From the IMG/VR virus record IMGVR_UViG_3300024339_000067, positions 1-26,867 of that record: a DNA stretch of 26,867 bases. One strand, written 5' to 3'. Both the position numbers and the translations under genes were made by a program. The DNA is from a virus. Below, piece by piece: positions 1-7,881 of this stretch. The notes beneath the pieces are model-generated. The model saw only the letters and a list, made by a program, of their open reading frames with translations. It did not search any database and was not told the DNA's origin. Position 1 is the stretch's first letter, and every line of letters begins with the position of its first letter.

Positions 1-1
1 C

Positions 2-463
2 AAGTACCTTGAATGTACCGTTGCGGGTACTATTGCGACATTGAGTGGACAGGCGTATGGAACGTGGGAGTGGGATATGTTGAAAGGTGCGGATGGGAAC
101 GCTACAGCTATCTTATTTATAAAAGATGATATTGGTAATGGTGGCTCTGGGAATGGGTATGATTTCCTTTTTGATAATACAGAGGCAATACGATTTAGAG
201 AAATATCCTCTGGGACTCCGACAAACTTATTCACGACTTCTGCCTCTTATATAAATATTAATCAGGTCTATCATTGCAAGGTAACAAGAACCAAATCAGG
301 AATTTTTAATATTTGGTTGGATGGAGTTTTAATTGTTGCAGGTGGGTCAGGTTCAAACCCCGTTACAGACACGACTCATACAACCTCTGTATTTACCGTA
401 CTTGATAACGATGCAGGGGATCGGGTGGCTAATTTTACATATAAGGATGAAATACAACAATGA
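2..463 (+). CDS. Tail fibre / receptor-binding protein, C-terminal part (5' truncated)
   Basis: The frame is open from the left edge, so this is the last 153 residues of a longer protein; a TTG at 41 is in frame but need not be the start. The fragment is rich in Gly, Thr, Asn and aromatic residues, with alternating short strands (GTWEWDML, AILFIKDD, YDFLFDN, HCKVTRTKSG, FNIWLDGVL). This pattern is typical of a concanavalin/LamG-like beta-sandwich, a fold common at the tips of phage tail fibres. The stop (TGA) overlaps the ATG of the endolysin gene by four bases, so it belongs to the same late transcription unit. The receptor-binding role is inferred from fold type and position next to the lysis genes; no catalytic motif is visible. 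Confidence 0.6.
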   Translation, partial: KYLECTVAGTIATLSGQAYGTWEWDMLKGADGNATAILFIKDDIGNGGSGNGYDFLFDNTEAIRFREISSGTPTNLFTTSASYININQVYHCKVTRTKSGIFNIWLDGVLIVAGGSGSNPVTDTTHTTSVFTVLDNDAGDRVANFTYKDEIQQ

Positions 464-885
464 GAATAAGACCGCATGTACTTAAATCAGAAGCAGAATG
501 TGATTGTGGCTGTGGAGCAATGCCATATGATAAGTGGCTTGATGTAGTAGAGAAGTTCATAGTTGAGTGTAACTTTAGTATACCCATTAGTAGTATGGCC
601 AGATGTAAGGCTTATACAGCTAAGATAGGTAGTAAAGAAACAAGTGCTCATAGGTTTTATAAAGATACAGACATACATTGGGTTACTAATGGTAACTCTT
701 TCGGAGCAGCAGATTTAAAGTGTAGAGACAGTGGTAGACGTATGATCGTTGTTACTACTGCTATAAATCTGATGAAAAAAGGACTAATTAATAACATAGA
801 AGTATGTGACAGACATATACACATAGCATACGTCCCGAAGGGACATAAACACTACATGAAAATGTATTGGGGTAGGAGCGTATAA
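460..885 (+). CDS. Endolysin, M15-type zinc peptidase
   Basis: 141 residues, matching single-domain M15 (D-Ala-D-Ala carboxypeptidase-like, Peptidase_M15_3) endolysins that cut the peptide stems of peptidoglycan at lysis. Visible signatures are an N-terminal CDCGCG (15-20) typical of the phage M15_3 group, SAH (H64) as first zinc ligand, GAAD (D85) as second, and DRHIHI (117-122) with H121 as third ligand and D117 as probable catalytic acid. The distance between H64 and the GAAD motif is longer than the usual SxHxxGxAxD, so there is a short insertion of about 15 residues. There is no signal peptide, so release depends on a holin, and a good candidate lies about 700 bases downstream. It overlaps its neighbours on both sides (ATGA and TAATG). 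Confidence 0.85.
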   Translation: MRIRPHVLKSEAECDCGCGAMPYDKWLDVVEKFIVECNFSIPISSMARCKAYTAKIGSKETSAHRFYKDTDIHWVTNGNSFGAADLKCRDSGRRMIVVTTAINLMKKGLINNIEVCDRHIHIAYVPKGHKHYMKMYWGRSV

Positions 886-1136
886 TGGACGATAAAGGTA
901 ATGGTTGGGGTGAATGGAAGAATCATGTTCTATTGGAATTGAGTAGAATGAATGATAAGATAGAAAAGAGTGATGGAAAGAGATTGGAATATGAAGCTAA
1001 GAGTACCGAGCAACGTAATAAGATGTCTAATCAGATTACAGCCATAAAGGTTAAATCTGGTGTATGGGGGGCTATTGCAGGGTTAATCCCAGTTTCTGTA
1101 TTATTTATGTGGCTTTATATAAAGAATGCTCCGTAA
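885..1136 (+). CDS. Small C-tail-anchored membrane protein, lysis-associated
   Basis: 83 residues. Residues 1-57 are charged and probably helical/coiled coil; residues 58-79 form one hydrophobic segment (GVWGAIAGLIPVSVLFMWLY), followed by a short polar tail. This layout resembles XhlA-like haemolysin/antiholin proteins that sit beside holins. The start codon overlaps the endolysin stop (TAATG), placing it in the lysis cassette. It could be an accessory holin, an antiholin or a spanin-like component. No lipobox or signal sequence is present, so a classical two-component spanin is unlikely. The family assignment rests on topology and context only. Confidence 0.65.
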   Translation: MDDKGNGWGEWKNHVLLELSRMNDKIEKSDGKRLEYEAKSTEQRNKMSNQITAIKVKSGVWGAIAGLIPVSVLFMWLYIKNAP

Positions 1137-1167
1137 GTTACACCAGTTGTAAATAAAAGGAAAAACA

Positions 1168-1584
1168 ATGAAGAAAAGTAAATTACCTAATTATCCAGTC
1201 AAACCCAACAAACAAGTTGACAAGATGGTAATACCAGAGTTCGACATAGAGTACAAAGAGTTTAATTGTACTTTTTGGTTGAGCTTTAAGAATGTTCCTA
1301 TGTCACCTAAGGATGTCGTAATAGCATTCAATCTCGATAGTAATGGAGTAGCAGGAGCAGCAAGTAGGATGATCTTTCCACCGACTAAGCAAGCTGTATT
1401 CCCTATGATGGTCCAATTAGAAGATGTAATGGGAAGAGCAATATTCTATTATTACTCAACAAAGAAGAACGCAATATATGTATTTGATGCAATAGATTGT
1501 TCTTCTAATGGTATGTATGGTACACCAGATGCCCCATATAAACTTAGTGTTGACGATGCAGTTAAATTAGAGGATAAAGCATAG
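1168..1584 (+). CDS. Hypothetical protein in the lysis region
   Basis: 138 residues with no membrane segment and no motif I recognise. After a basic, Pro-rich N-terminus (KKSKLPNYPVKPNK) the body has alternating hydrophobic strands (FNCTFWLSF, VVIAFNLD, MMVQLED, AIFYYYSTKKNAIYVF), suggesting a small beta-rich domain. The start is supported by an AAGGA element about six bases upstream. It lies between the one-TM protein and the holin candidate. A small virion or tail-associated protein is possible, but nothing in the sequence proves it. Confidence 0.6.
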   Translation: MKKSKLPNYPVKPNKQVDKMVIPEFDIEYKEFNCTFWLSFKNVPMSPKDVVIAFNLDSNGVAGAASRMIFPPTKQAVFPMMVQLEDVMGRAIFYYYSTKKNAIYVFDAIDCSSNGMYGTPDAPYKLSVDDAVKLEDKA

Positions 1585-1585
1585 T

Positions 1586-1933
1586 ATGTTTCTGAAGACA
1601 GCATTAGGACTCATAGGTCAGTTGGGAAAGACATTCCTTGACGGTAAGATAGCTAAGGGCAAAGCTAAAGCCACAGCTATGGAAAATTGGGACGTAGCAG
1701 CACAATTAAACTCCAATACATCTTGGAAGGACGAATGGTTTGTTATACTATTCTCGATCCCTTTAGTTATGTGCTTCATCCCCCCTATGGTTACCTATGT
1801 TGAACAAGGCTTTATAGCCTTGGAGATGATGCCAGATTGGTATCAGTATATGTTGTCAGCTATGGTAGCTGCTTCATTCGGAGTTAAATCTGTTACTGGT
1901 ATCATGAACAAGAAAAAATCTAATATAATATAG
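1586..1933 (+). CDS. Holin candidate (resembles GTA_holin_3TM family)
   Basis: 115 residues. An amphipathic N-terminal helix (1-30, Lys-rich) is followed by the segment SWKDEWFVILFSIPLV leading into TM1 (about 51-70), a short loop with EMMPDWYQ, TM2 (about 86-106) and a basic tail (MNKKKSN). The order 'W-K-D-E-W, TM, loop, TM, basic tail' is what I remember for GTA_holin_3TM proteins of gene transfer agents and phages of Gram-negative bacteria. It would form membrane lesions that let the M15 endolysin reach the wall. It starts one base after the preceding gene ends and has only a weak upstream Shine-Dalgarno (GAGGA about 11 bases away), so translational coupling is likely. Confidence 0.65.
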   Translation: MFLKTALGLIGQLGKTFLDGKIAKGKAKATAMENWDVAAQLNSNTSWKDEWFVILFSIPLVMCFIPPMVTYVEQGFIALEMMPDWYQYMLSAMVAASFGVKSVTGIMNKKKSNII

Positions 1934-1940
1934 GAACCCT

Positions 1941-2837
1941 ATGAAAGATACAAAATGCCCTGAATGCTTAAGTGATAGTTGGATACCGAAAGGTTATCGT
2001 GACTTAAAGCATGGTAAAATGAAAAAAGTAAAGTGTGAATGTGGTCACATGTACTCATTCCCAATAGAGACACATCAACCTAATATCCTGTTTCTTGATA
2101 TAGAGACAGCACCTATTAGTGCAGATGTCTGGTCACTATGGAAACAGAATGTAGGTATCAATCAGATACGTGAGAATGGTTACGTTCTCTGTGTATGTGG
2201 TATCATGAATGGCGAGGTACTTGAAACATCCTTACCAGAGTTTGATAAAGCATATAGACGTGATAACGAGAATGACTTCGAAGTAGTCACTGAAGTATGG
2301 GAATGGTTAGATAAAGCAGATATAATAATTGGTCATAACGTGTGGGACTTTGATCTCAAAACATTGAATGGTAGATTCTTATATCATGGCATGTTACCAC
2401 CGAGTCCATATAAGATATTTGATACTTTACGTACTGCTAGAAACAGATTCAGACTACCATCAAACAAACTAGACTATCTTGCTCAGTTCTTAGATGTCGG
2501 TAAAAAGATGGACACAGGTGGACACGAACTATGGACTGGTTGTAGAGAAGGTGACTTAGAAGCTTGGGATCATATGATTGACTATTGTCACCACGATGTT
2601 GAGATACTCCGAAAGGTTTACCTTAAGCTATTACCTTGGGCTACTAATCATCCTAATATGGCACTGTACGGTGGTGGATGTAAGAACTGTGGTGGTACAA
2701 ATCTGACACTTCTTGATAAGACAGCAAAGACAAACGTTAACGAGTTCTTTGCCTATAGATGTGATGACTGTGGACACATAATGAGAGATAGAAAAGCAAT
2801 AAAGGGCAATGCTCACGCATTGACATCAGTAATATAG
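1941..2837 (+). CDS. DEDDy 3'-5' exonuclease with N- and C-terminal zinc ribbons
   Basis: 298 residues. The central RNase H-fold exonuclease (about 48-232) shows the four-acid signature: FLDIET (D53, E55), GHNVWDFD (D138) and YCHHD (Y215...D219), the last being the YxxxD form of DEDDy exonucleases (RNase_H_2 / DnaQ-like superfamily). It should remove nucleotides from DNA or RNA 3' ends using two metal ions. It is flanked by a zinc ribbon at 6-35 (CPEC ... CECGH) and another at 247-277 (CKNC ... CDDCGH), an uncommon arrangement that may serve nucleic-acid binding. It sits among lysis and tail genes, away from the leftward replication genes, so a role in DNA processing late in infection or in virions is possible (inference). 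Confidence 0.8.
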   Translation: MKDTKCPECLSDSWIPKGYRDLKHGKMKKVKCECGHMYSFPIETHQPNILFLDIETAPISADVWSLWKQNVGINQIRENGYVLCVCGIMNGEVLETSLPEFDKAYRRDNENDFEVVTEVWEWLDKADIIIGHNVWDFDLKTLNGRFLYHGMLPPSPYKIFDTLRTARNRFRLPSNKLDYLAQFLDVGKKMDTGGHELWTGCREGDLEAWDHMIDYCHHDVEILRKVYLKLLPWATNHPNMALYGGGCKNCGGTNLTLLDKTAKTNVNEFFAYRCDDCGHIMRDRKAIKGNAHALTSVI

Positions 2838-2843
2838 GAACAT

Positions 2844-5800
2844 ATGCCTAAACAATTACACGAAGTAAAAACGTTCAATAGAGGGACCATTTTAAATGCG
2901 TCCCTCTCTGACATCCCAGAAGAAGCTGCTACGCACTCTAAGAACATAGATGGAGCGAAGGGTAATGGGAGATTAGTATCAATAAATACCGACAGAACGT
3001 TAAAGACAACATCAAATGCTATATCAGATGCTTTTTTACTTGGTAATGAAAACTCTGATATGGTAGTACTTACTGATCAATCAACTGTGGGAATAGTACA
3101 TGATCTGTATGATGGTGATATTGATGGAGCAGTAGATACATTATTGACCCTTCCTGATCCTGCTCAGAAGATGTCTGCTGTGGTACGTAACGATATTGCT
3201 TATATAGGTATGGGCAAAGAAGTAAGTCCTAAGTGGGTTGGTACTCCTAAGTACACGCAGTTTAGTAATACATCTGTCGGCAATATATGTGTAGATTCAG
3301 AAGTAAATAACAACTCTTTATTACCTTCATTGGACAAGATAGTATCGTTTACTGAAACGACAGATTGGTTGGCTGCTATTCATGTTGGTGGAACAGAGAT
3401 GTATAAGTTTGCAGTTAGTGCCACAGATACACTTGCTGCTACAGTAACAGGATTTACTAATATTAGGTCAATATGTAAGGGTCCTGCTGGGTTCTTTTTC
3501 TTATTAGAAAAACTACCGGGGTCATTTGTTATCCGTAAGATATACGATGGTACTGGTGCTACATTTGGTGATATAGCTAGTACATGGATACTCCCTATTG
3601 CGTCTGGCATACCTACAGGGGTAGAATACTCTGACATTATAGTACCACAAGATGGTGCTGACAACTTCTTATGGGTAGCATGTCATGGGACAGATTTTGT
3701 TCCAGCAATCACGAATGAATTTCTATTTAATTTTGATACTACAAGTGATGTATTTGATAATGTAATTACGTTATCTAGTATAACTCCAAAGCAAGAAGGT
3801 GGTGTTGCTCCGGGTGATTGGGCGAGATATGAATCAACTGGTGTAGAGATTGAAGATGAATATGGTCCGGGAGATTGGCAGTTAAATTGGGAAGATATAA
3901 TTGCGACTGACACTCCTTTTTCAAAAACTATTAGGTTTTCATTAACTGATTGTGGTGCTGGTTATGCTGGTTGGTATTGTCAGATAGCCGATCAATTAGT
4001 TAATCAAGATAATGGTCAATATGACGTTACAATCTATCCTGTTATGGTTGAACTATATGGGACTCTCAGTTATCATACTAGATTAGGTTGTTTGTTTGTT
4101 ATAGCAGAGGCTGAGGCACTTAATCATATAGGTACTCATTATAGTGTCAGTACTAACTTTGAAGATTTATTAAGTATACACAATGTATTCGTAAAGAATG
4201 TAAGTGGCTTAAAGTTATTCTTAGCAAGGAATAAAATAGTAAATAGATATACAACCTCTATTGTAGTGGGAAATGCTGATGGGTCAGACAACACGATGGG
4301 AGTCATAGCTGGTAACACTTCTCATGGATTTTCTAACGTAGGTGTCTGGAACTATGACACTACTCCATTACTAAGTATACCTTATCTTAACTCGGGTTGG
4401 GGTGGTTACGCTTCATTAGCTGATGGTTTCGCTGATAACACAGCTCCTACAGATGAGTATGATTCTACTAATATATCTGTCGGAGTTGGTAATAGTGCCA
4501 ATCCTTCTGATTTCAGTGCTAGTGGGACTGATTCGTATTTTTATAAGATAGCCCTTGTTTATGATGGTTATCAAGAGTCACCATTAACACAAGGATTAGG
4601 TGTTGTACCAGCTACAAGTGCAAATACTAAGGATGTCACACTAACTATAAGTGATATCACTAAACTTGATCCACGTATAACACATATAAGCGTCTATAGA
4701 GCCTCTGGTACGTTTGCATCAGCAGAAGATAGTTCTTATGAACTAATTAAATCTGTCAGTATGACTGATACTGGATGGACAAGTGGATATGCTTATGCAT
4801 TTGTAGACGATAAAGTAACTAATGTATATGGATCATATGAAGCAATAAATGGTATATCAGAAGAGCTTGATAGGACTATTGTTAATTATACTGTATCGAC
4901 AGATTTAAATGGTTTCTTATTCGTAGGTGATGCTATGATAATTGATACCTCAGAAGATGCTAGTAATTACATATTCAGAAGTAAAGCTGGTAAATATAGT
5001 ATCTTTGATTGGTCTAATGACTACTTAGTGCTTCCAGAGAAACCAATAGCACTATCATCATACTTAGGAAGGTTGTTCGCATTTACTAGTAATACGATGT
5101 ATCGAATTAACCCAGATAATCTATATATAGAAGATAGCTATGTAATAGGAGAATTATATGGAGAGAAGGCTGTTATTTCTAACGATTATGGTATGTGTTT
5201 CGCTACTAATACTGGTATCTATTTATATGACGGTAAAAGTCTTAGCCCTATAAGTAAGCCTATTGATAGGGCCCCTGATGGGGACACTACTAAAATGGGT
5301 TGGTTAGATGTACATAAAAGAGAGGTAAAAATAGCTTTTGATGTACAGCGTAAGGCTTTCTATGTCTACTTTAAACCTGTATTTTATCTGACGAATGACT
5401 TTATACCATTGTTTTCAGGATCAGGTAATGACGATATGGTTGTTATCCCTGAATCAATAAGAAATTACTCTGGTTCTAATAAAACAGCTTACGAGATAAA
5501 AGTTATGGCAGGGGCAACTCAAGCTACTGGTAATATATCATTTTCTGGACAACCTAGTGGTAGTGACACAATAGTACTAAATGGGATTACATTTACATTT
5601 AGAGCTGGGGCATCGACTATTGCAACAGATATAAGCATACAAGGAAATCTGTCAGATACTTTAGTAGAGGCTGCAAGTGTTTATAATCTGATAACAACTG
5701 GTGCTGTTAGTTTAGCTACGGCTTCATCTGATGCGACTAGATTGTTACTTACCTATGATACAGATAGCTACAAAGGTAACTCATACAAGTTAGATGCTAG

Positions 5801-6515
5801 TGGTTGTTCAGTGGGAACAGCTAGTGGTGCTTATCTTACAGGTGGTGTATCAGACCTTTATAAGATATCTACTGATGGTGGTTCTAGCTATGATGATAAC
5901 AGTGGTGCAGGATACAGAACAAGTGAGATATCATCTGGTATAGTAGGAGATTTAAGGATAGTATTTGGAGCTGATAATGGACATACAGTAGATGACAATT
6001 GGGCATTTACAATATATGTGTCAGACCCTAATATATGGGTATACTCATTAAACGAGCAGAGATGGGACTTATGGGGCACATACGATCTATCTAATGTATT
6101 AGTAACCCCAAAGAGAGGTCTACCTGTTTTAGTAGATTCTACTGGTATAATCAAAGAAATAACTGGTCAAGAAGATACTTACAGGGAATGGCTATGGGAG
6201 TCCAAAGTATTCGATATGGGTGCTGGTAGTGTACAAAAGAGGTTGAAGTCATTGTACTTCCCTAATATAGTTGGCGAAGCCTCATTGAATACAAATTTAA
6301 AGGTTAAAGGTGGTGAAATACCAACATCCCTTTCAACCCTTACATTAGCAACAACTACTACAACTGGTAAGTATTCTATAGCAGGCGCTAATAGAGTCGC
6401 TAGATATGCACAGGTAGTTATTGATTATATAAGTGGTAGTGTAACAGATGCTAATATGTTTGGTCATTACACTGACTACATTGGTCTGGTATATCGTTTA
6501 AAGGCTCTTAGATAA
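2844..6515 (+). CDS. Large tail/nozzle protein (beta-propeller-like stabilisation protein)
   Basis: 1223 residues, beginning after a short TAGGAAC spacer. The first 850 residues have repeating beta-strand blades with aromatic and Asp/Gly turns, e.g. around 720-800 (SSYLGRLFAFTSNTMYRINP, then MCFATNTGIYLYDGKSLSPI). This pattern is typical of phage nozzle/head-tail stabilisation proteins of podoviruses (T7 gp12, P22 gp10 and the crAss-like stabilisation protein). Residues about 896-1003 form a separate module with SGSDTIVLNGITFTFRAG and repeated Ala/Ser/Thr turns, a domain I recall from other phage tail proteins. The C-terminus (about 1066-1223) returns to beta structure. It is expected to form the tail tube/nozzle through which DNA and internal proteins pass. 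Assignment to a specific family is by pattern, not search. Confidence 0.65.
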   Translation: MPKQLHEVKTFNRGTILNASLSDIPEEAATHSKNIDGAKGNGRLVSINTDRTLKTTSNAISDAFLLGNENSDMVVLTDQSTVGIVHDLYDGDIDGAVDTLLTLPDPAQKMSAVVRNDIAYIGMGKEVSPKWVGTPKYTQFSNTSVGNICVDSEVNNNSLLPSLDKIVSFTETTDWLAAIHVGGTEMYKFAVSATDTLAATVTGFTNIRSICKGPAGFFFLLEKLPGSFVIRKIYDGTGATFGDIASTWILPIASGIPTGVEYSDIIVPQDGADNFLWVACHGTDFVPAITNEFLFNFDTTSDVFDNVITLSSITPKQEGGVAPGDWARYESTGVEIEDEYGPGDWQLNWEDIIATDTPFSKTIRFSLTDCGAGYAGWYCQIADQLVNQDNGQYDVTIYPVMVELYGTLSYHTRLGCLFVIAEAEALNHIGTHYSVSTNFEDLLSIHNVFVKNVSGLKLFLARNKIVNRYTTSIVVGNADGSDNTMGVIAGNTSHGFSNVGVWNYDTTPLLSIPYLNSGWGGYASLADGFADNTAPTDEYDSTNISVGVGNSANPSDFSASGTDSYFYKIALVYDGYQESPLTQGLGVVPATSANTKDVTLTISDITKLDPRITHISVYRASGTFASAEDSSYELIKSVSMTDTGWTSGYAYAFVDDKVTNVYGSYEAINGISEELDRTIVNYTVSTDLNGFLFVGDAMIIDTSEDASNYIFRSKAGKYSIFDWSNDYLVLPEKPIALSSYLGRLFAFTSNTMYRINPDNLYIEDSYVIGELYGEKAVISNDYGMCFATNTGIYLYDGKSLSPISKPIDRAPDGDTTKMGWLDVHKREVKIAFDVQRKAFYVYFKPVFYLTNDFIPLFSGSGNDDMVVIPESIRNYSGSNKTAYEIKVMAGATQATGNISFSGQPSGSDTIVLNGITFTFRAGASTIATDISIQGNLSDTLVEAASVYNLITTGAVSLATASSDATRLLLTYDTDSYKGNSYKLDASGCSVGTASGAYLTGGVSDLYKISTDGGSSYDDNSGAGYRTSEISSGIVGDLRIVFGADNGHTVDDNWAFTIYVSDPNIWVYSLNEQRWDLWGTYDLSNVLVTPKRGLPVLVDSTGIIKEITGQEDTYREWLWESKVFDMGAGSVQKRLKSLYFPNIVGEASLNTNLKVKGGEIPTSLSTLTLATTTTTGKYSIAGANRVARYAQVVIDYISGSVTDANMFGHYTDYIGLVYRLKALR

Positions 6516-6730
6516 TGATTAGTAAGAAGAGAGCTCCACACACACCAGATACAGATATGTTACGTATAGTACAACAGATTTATGATGACCTCAATGAACT
6601 AATAAATGCTGTAAATCAGTTCACAAGTGTTGGTAATGAAGGTCGTGGAAAGCCGGGAAACATAAGGGTCACGGATAAGGGTTTAGAATATAGAGACAAA
6701 ACAGGATGGCATCGTGTATCAGATGCATAA
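6515..6730 (+). CDS. Small virion-associated protein
   Basis: 71 residues. The first half is helical (MLRIVQQIYDDLNELINAVN, heptad-like), followed by a compact GKPGNIRV and YRDKTGWHRV ending. Short proteins with a helix plus a 'GxxGdirv ... GW' tail are common near phage tail fibre and nozzle genes and are often trimeric connectors; this is a memory-based comparison. Its ATG overlaps the stop of the 1223-residue protein by one base, implying coupled expression. Its TAA is in phase with the next gene (see findings). Confidence 0.6.
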   Translation: MISKKRAPHTPDTDMLRIVQQIYDDLNELINAVNQFTSVGNEGRGKPGNIRVTDKGLEYRDKTGWHRVSDA

Positions 6731-6739
6731 GGAGGTTAT

Positions 6740-7258
6740 ATGTCATTAGGAGCAATACTACAAGGAGTTGGAGCTGCTGGGAGTTTATTTGGAGCTTTCA
6801 ATCAAGGTCGTAAGTCCTTTCAAGGTGTAAACATGGCAGGACTTAGAGGCGATCTAAGTGACATGAAAAGGTTAGGACAAGGGTTCACTGATATAGGTAG
6901 TGACCAGAACACACAACTACGTAGTCTGATCATGAGTATGGCAGCCAATGGTGCTGCACAAGGTAATATGCTTAATCAGCGTAATATAGCCCAAGGTGGA
7001 GGCTTAAGTGGTATAGCCAACGCTAACAACCTAGCTAATGTTAATAGAGCCCAGAATCAAGGCTCACAGAACTTTTTAGGAGCATTCCAACAGAATCAAG
7101 GCTTAGGTGCAAGTCTGCTTAGTAGATACGGAGAGAACATGGCACAAGCTAGAATCAGTAATACTGCTATGCGTAATCAAGATAGACAGGCAAGTGCAGG
7201 TATGTTTGGTAACTTAGGACTAGGAATGCTAAAGAACTTAATACCACAAGGAGACTAA
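6740..7258 (+). CDS. Gln/Gly/Asn-rich internal virion protein candidate
   Basis: 172 residues starting five bases after a strong AAGGAGG site. The N-terminus is a hydrophobic Gly/Ala helix (LGAILQGVGAAGSLFGAF). The middle is rich in Gln, Asn, Gly and Ala (GGGLSGIANANNLANVN, RAQNQGSQNFLGAFQQNQG), and the end is hydrophobic again. This resembles small inner-core or ejection proteins of podoviruses (e.g. the T7 gp14 type), which insert in the host envelope during DNA entry. It is the first of three small proteins that precede the giant RNA-polymerase-like protein, supporting an internal-virion function. No enzymatic motif is present. Confidence 0.6.
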   Translation: MSLGAILQGVGAAGSLFGAFNQGRKSFQGVNMAGLRGDLSDMKRLGQGFTDIGSDQNTQLRSLIMSMAANGAAQGNMLNQRNIAQGGGLSGIANANNLANVNRAQNQGSQNFLGAFQQNQGLGASLLSRYGENMAQARISNTAMRNQDRQASAGMFGNLGLGMLKNLIPQGD

Positions 7259-7260
7259 CT

Positions 7261-7872
7261 ATGGCTTTAGATTTTGATGTATTAACAGACCAACAGAACA
7301 GATATGGTAATCCAGTACAAGAGCTTGGTGGCTTATTAGGTCAGTTACTTGGTAAAGCAGGTAATAAAATAGAAGGCAGTGAAGGTTATGAGAAACTATT
7401 AGGTGGATTAAAAGAATCTGGTGGGACACTAATGGACTTCTTTAAACATATAGGTGGTAAATTTAAGGGTGGAAATGGTATTGTAGAAACAGATAAACCT
7501 GAGTTCAACGATAATCTATTTAGAAGTAATAACCCTTTTGTTGCTGCCCTTGAAGGCCAGAAAAGAGAAAATACTTATAAACCTCCTTATGGAGCTTACG
7601 GGCAAGTACAACAGTCCAGATTTAACGAGTTTACAGGTGGTGGAAATATTCCAGAACATGGGGCTAATCCTAATTCTAATGCTGGTCCTTTTGGGACACC
7701 TGAAGATATGTTATCAACTTTACAACCAGTTGGTGACTCACCTCCTTCCTCTCCAACTACAGGAGAAGACCCAACAAGTTTCTTAGAAATGCTTTCTAGG
7801 TTACAAGCTGGTAATCAAGGTGGTGGTCAGATTTTTGGTACAGCTCCTTATCAATCTCAACCTAACTACTAA
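7261..7872 (+). CDS. Low-complexity internal virion protein candidate
   Basis: 203 residues with an AAGGAG site seven bases upstream. Residues 20-70 are Gly/Leu/Lys-rich (QELGGLLGQLLGKAGNK, GGKFKGGNG). The rest is Pro/Gly/Asn/Ser-rich and probably disordered (PYGAYGQVQQ, GEDPTSFLEML). No known domain is recognised. Its place between two Gly/Ala-rich proteins and upstream of the giant protein suggests a virion-internal or ejection role. The reading frame is supported by third-position AT bias and tight spacing; the alternative frame at 7538-7786 is a shadow. Confidence 0.6.
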   Translation: MALDFDVLTDQQNRYGNPVQELGGLLGQLLGKAGNKIEGSEGYEKLLGGLKESGGTLMDFFKHIGGKFKGGNGIVETDKPEFNDNLFRSNNPFVAALEGQKRENTYKPPYGAYGQVQQSRFNEFTGGGNIPEHGANPNSNAGPFGTPEDMLSTLQPVGDSPPSSPTTGEDPTSFLEMLSRLQAGNQGGGQIFGTAPYQSQPNY

Positions 7873-7881
7873 GGAGATATT

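Noticed and set aside
833-846. Hairpin GTCCC-GAA-GGGAC in the endolysin gene as a regulatory site
   Set aside because: Short, fully within coding sequence, and explained by the codons for V-P-K-G-H; no supporting context.
3380-3913. Minus-strand open frames within the nozzle gene
   Set aside because: Antisense shadows in a convincing 1223-codon gene, without start signals.
7538-7786. 82-codon plus-strand frame inside the 7261-7872 gene
   Set aside because: Leu/Gln-rich shadow of a Pro/Gly-rich real frame that has its own good AAGGAG site and fits gene spacing.
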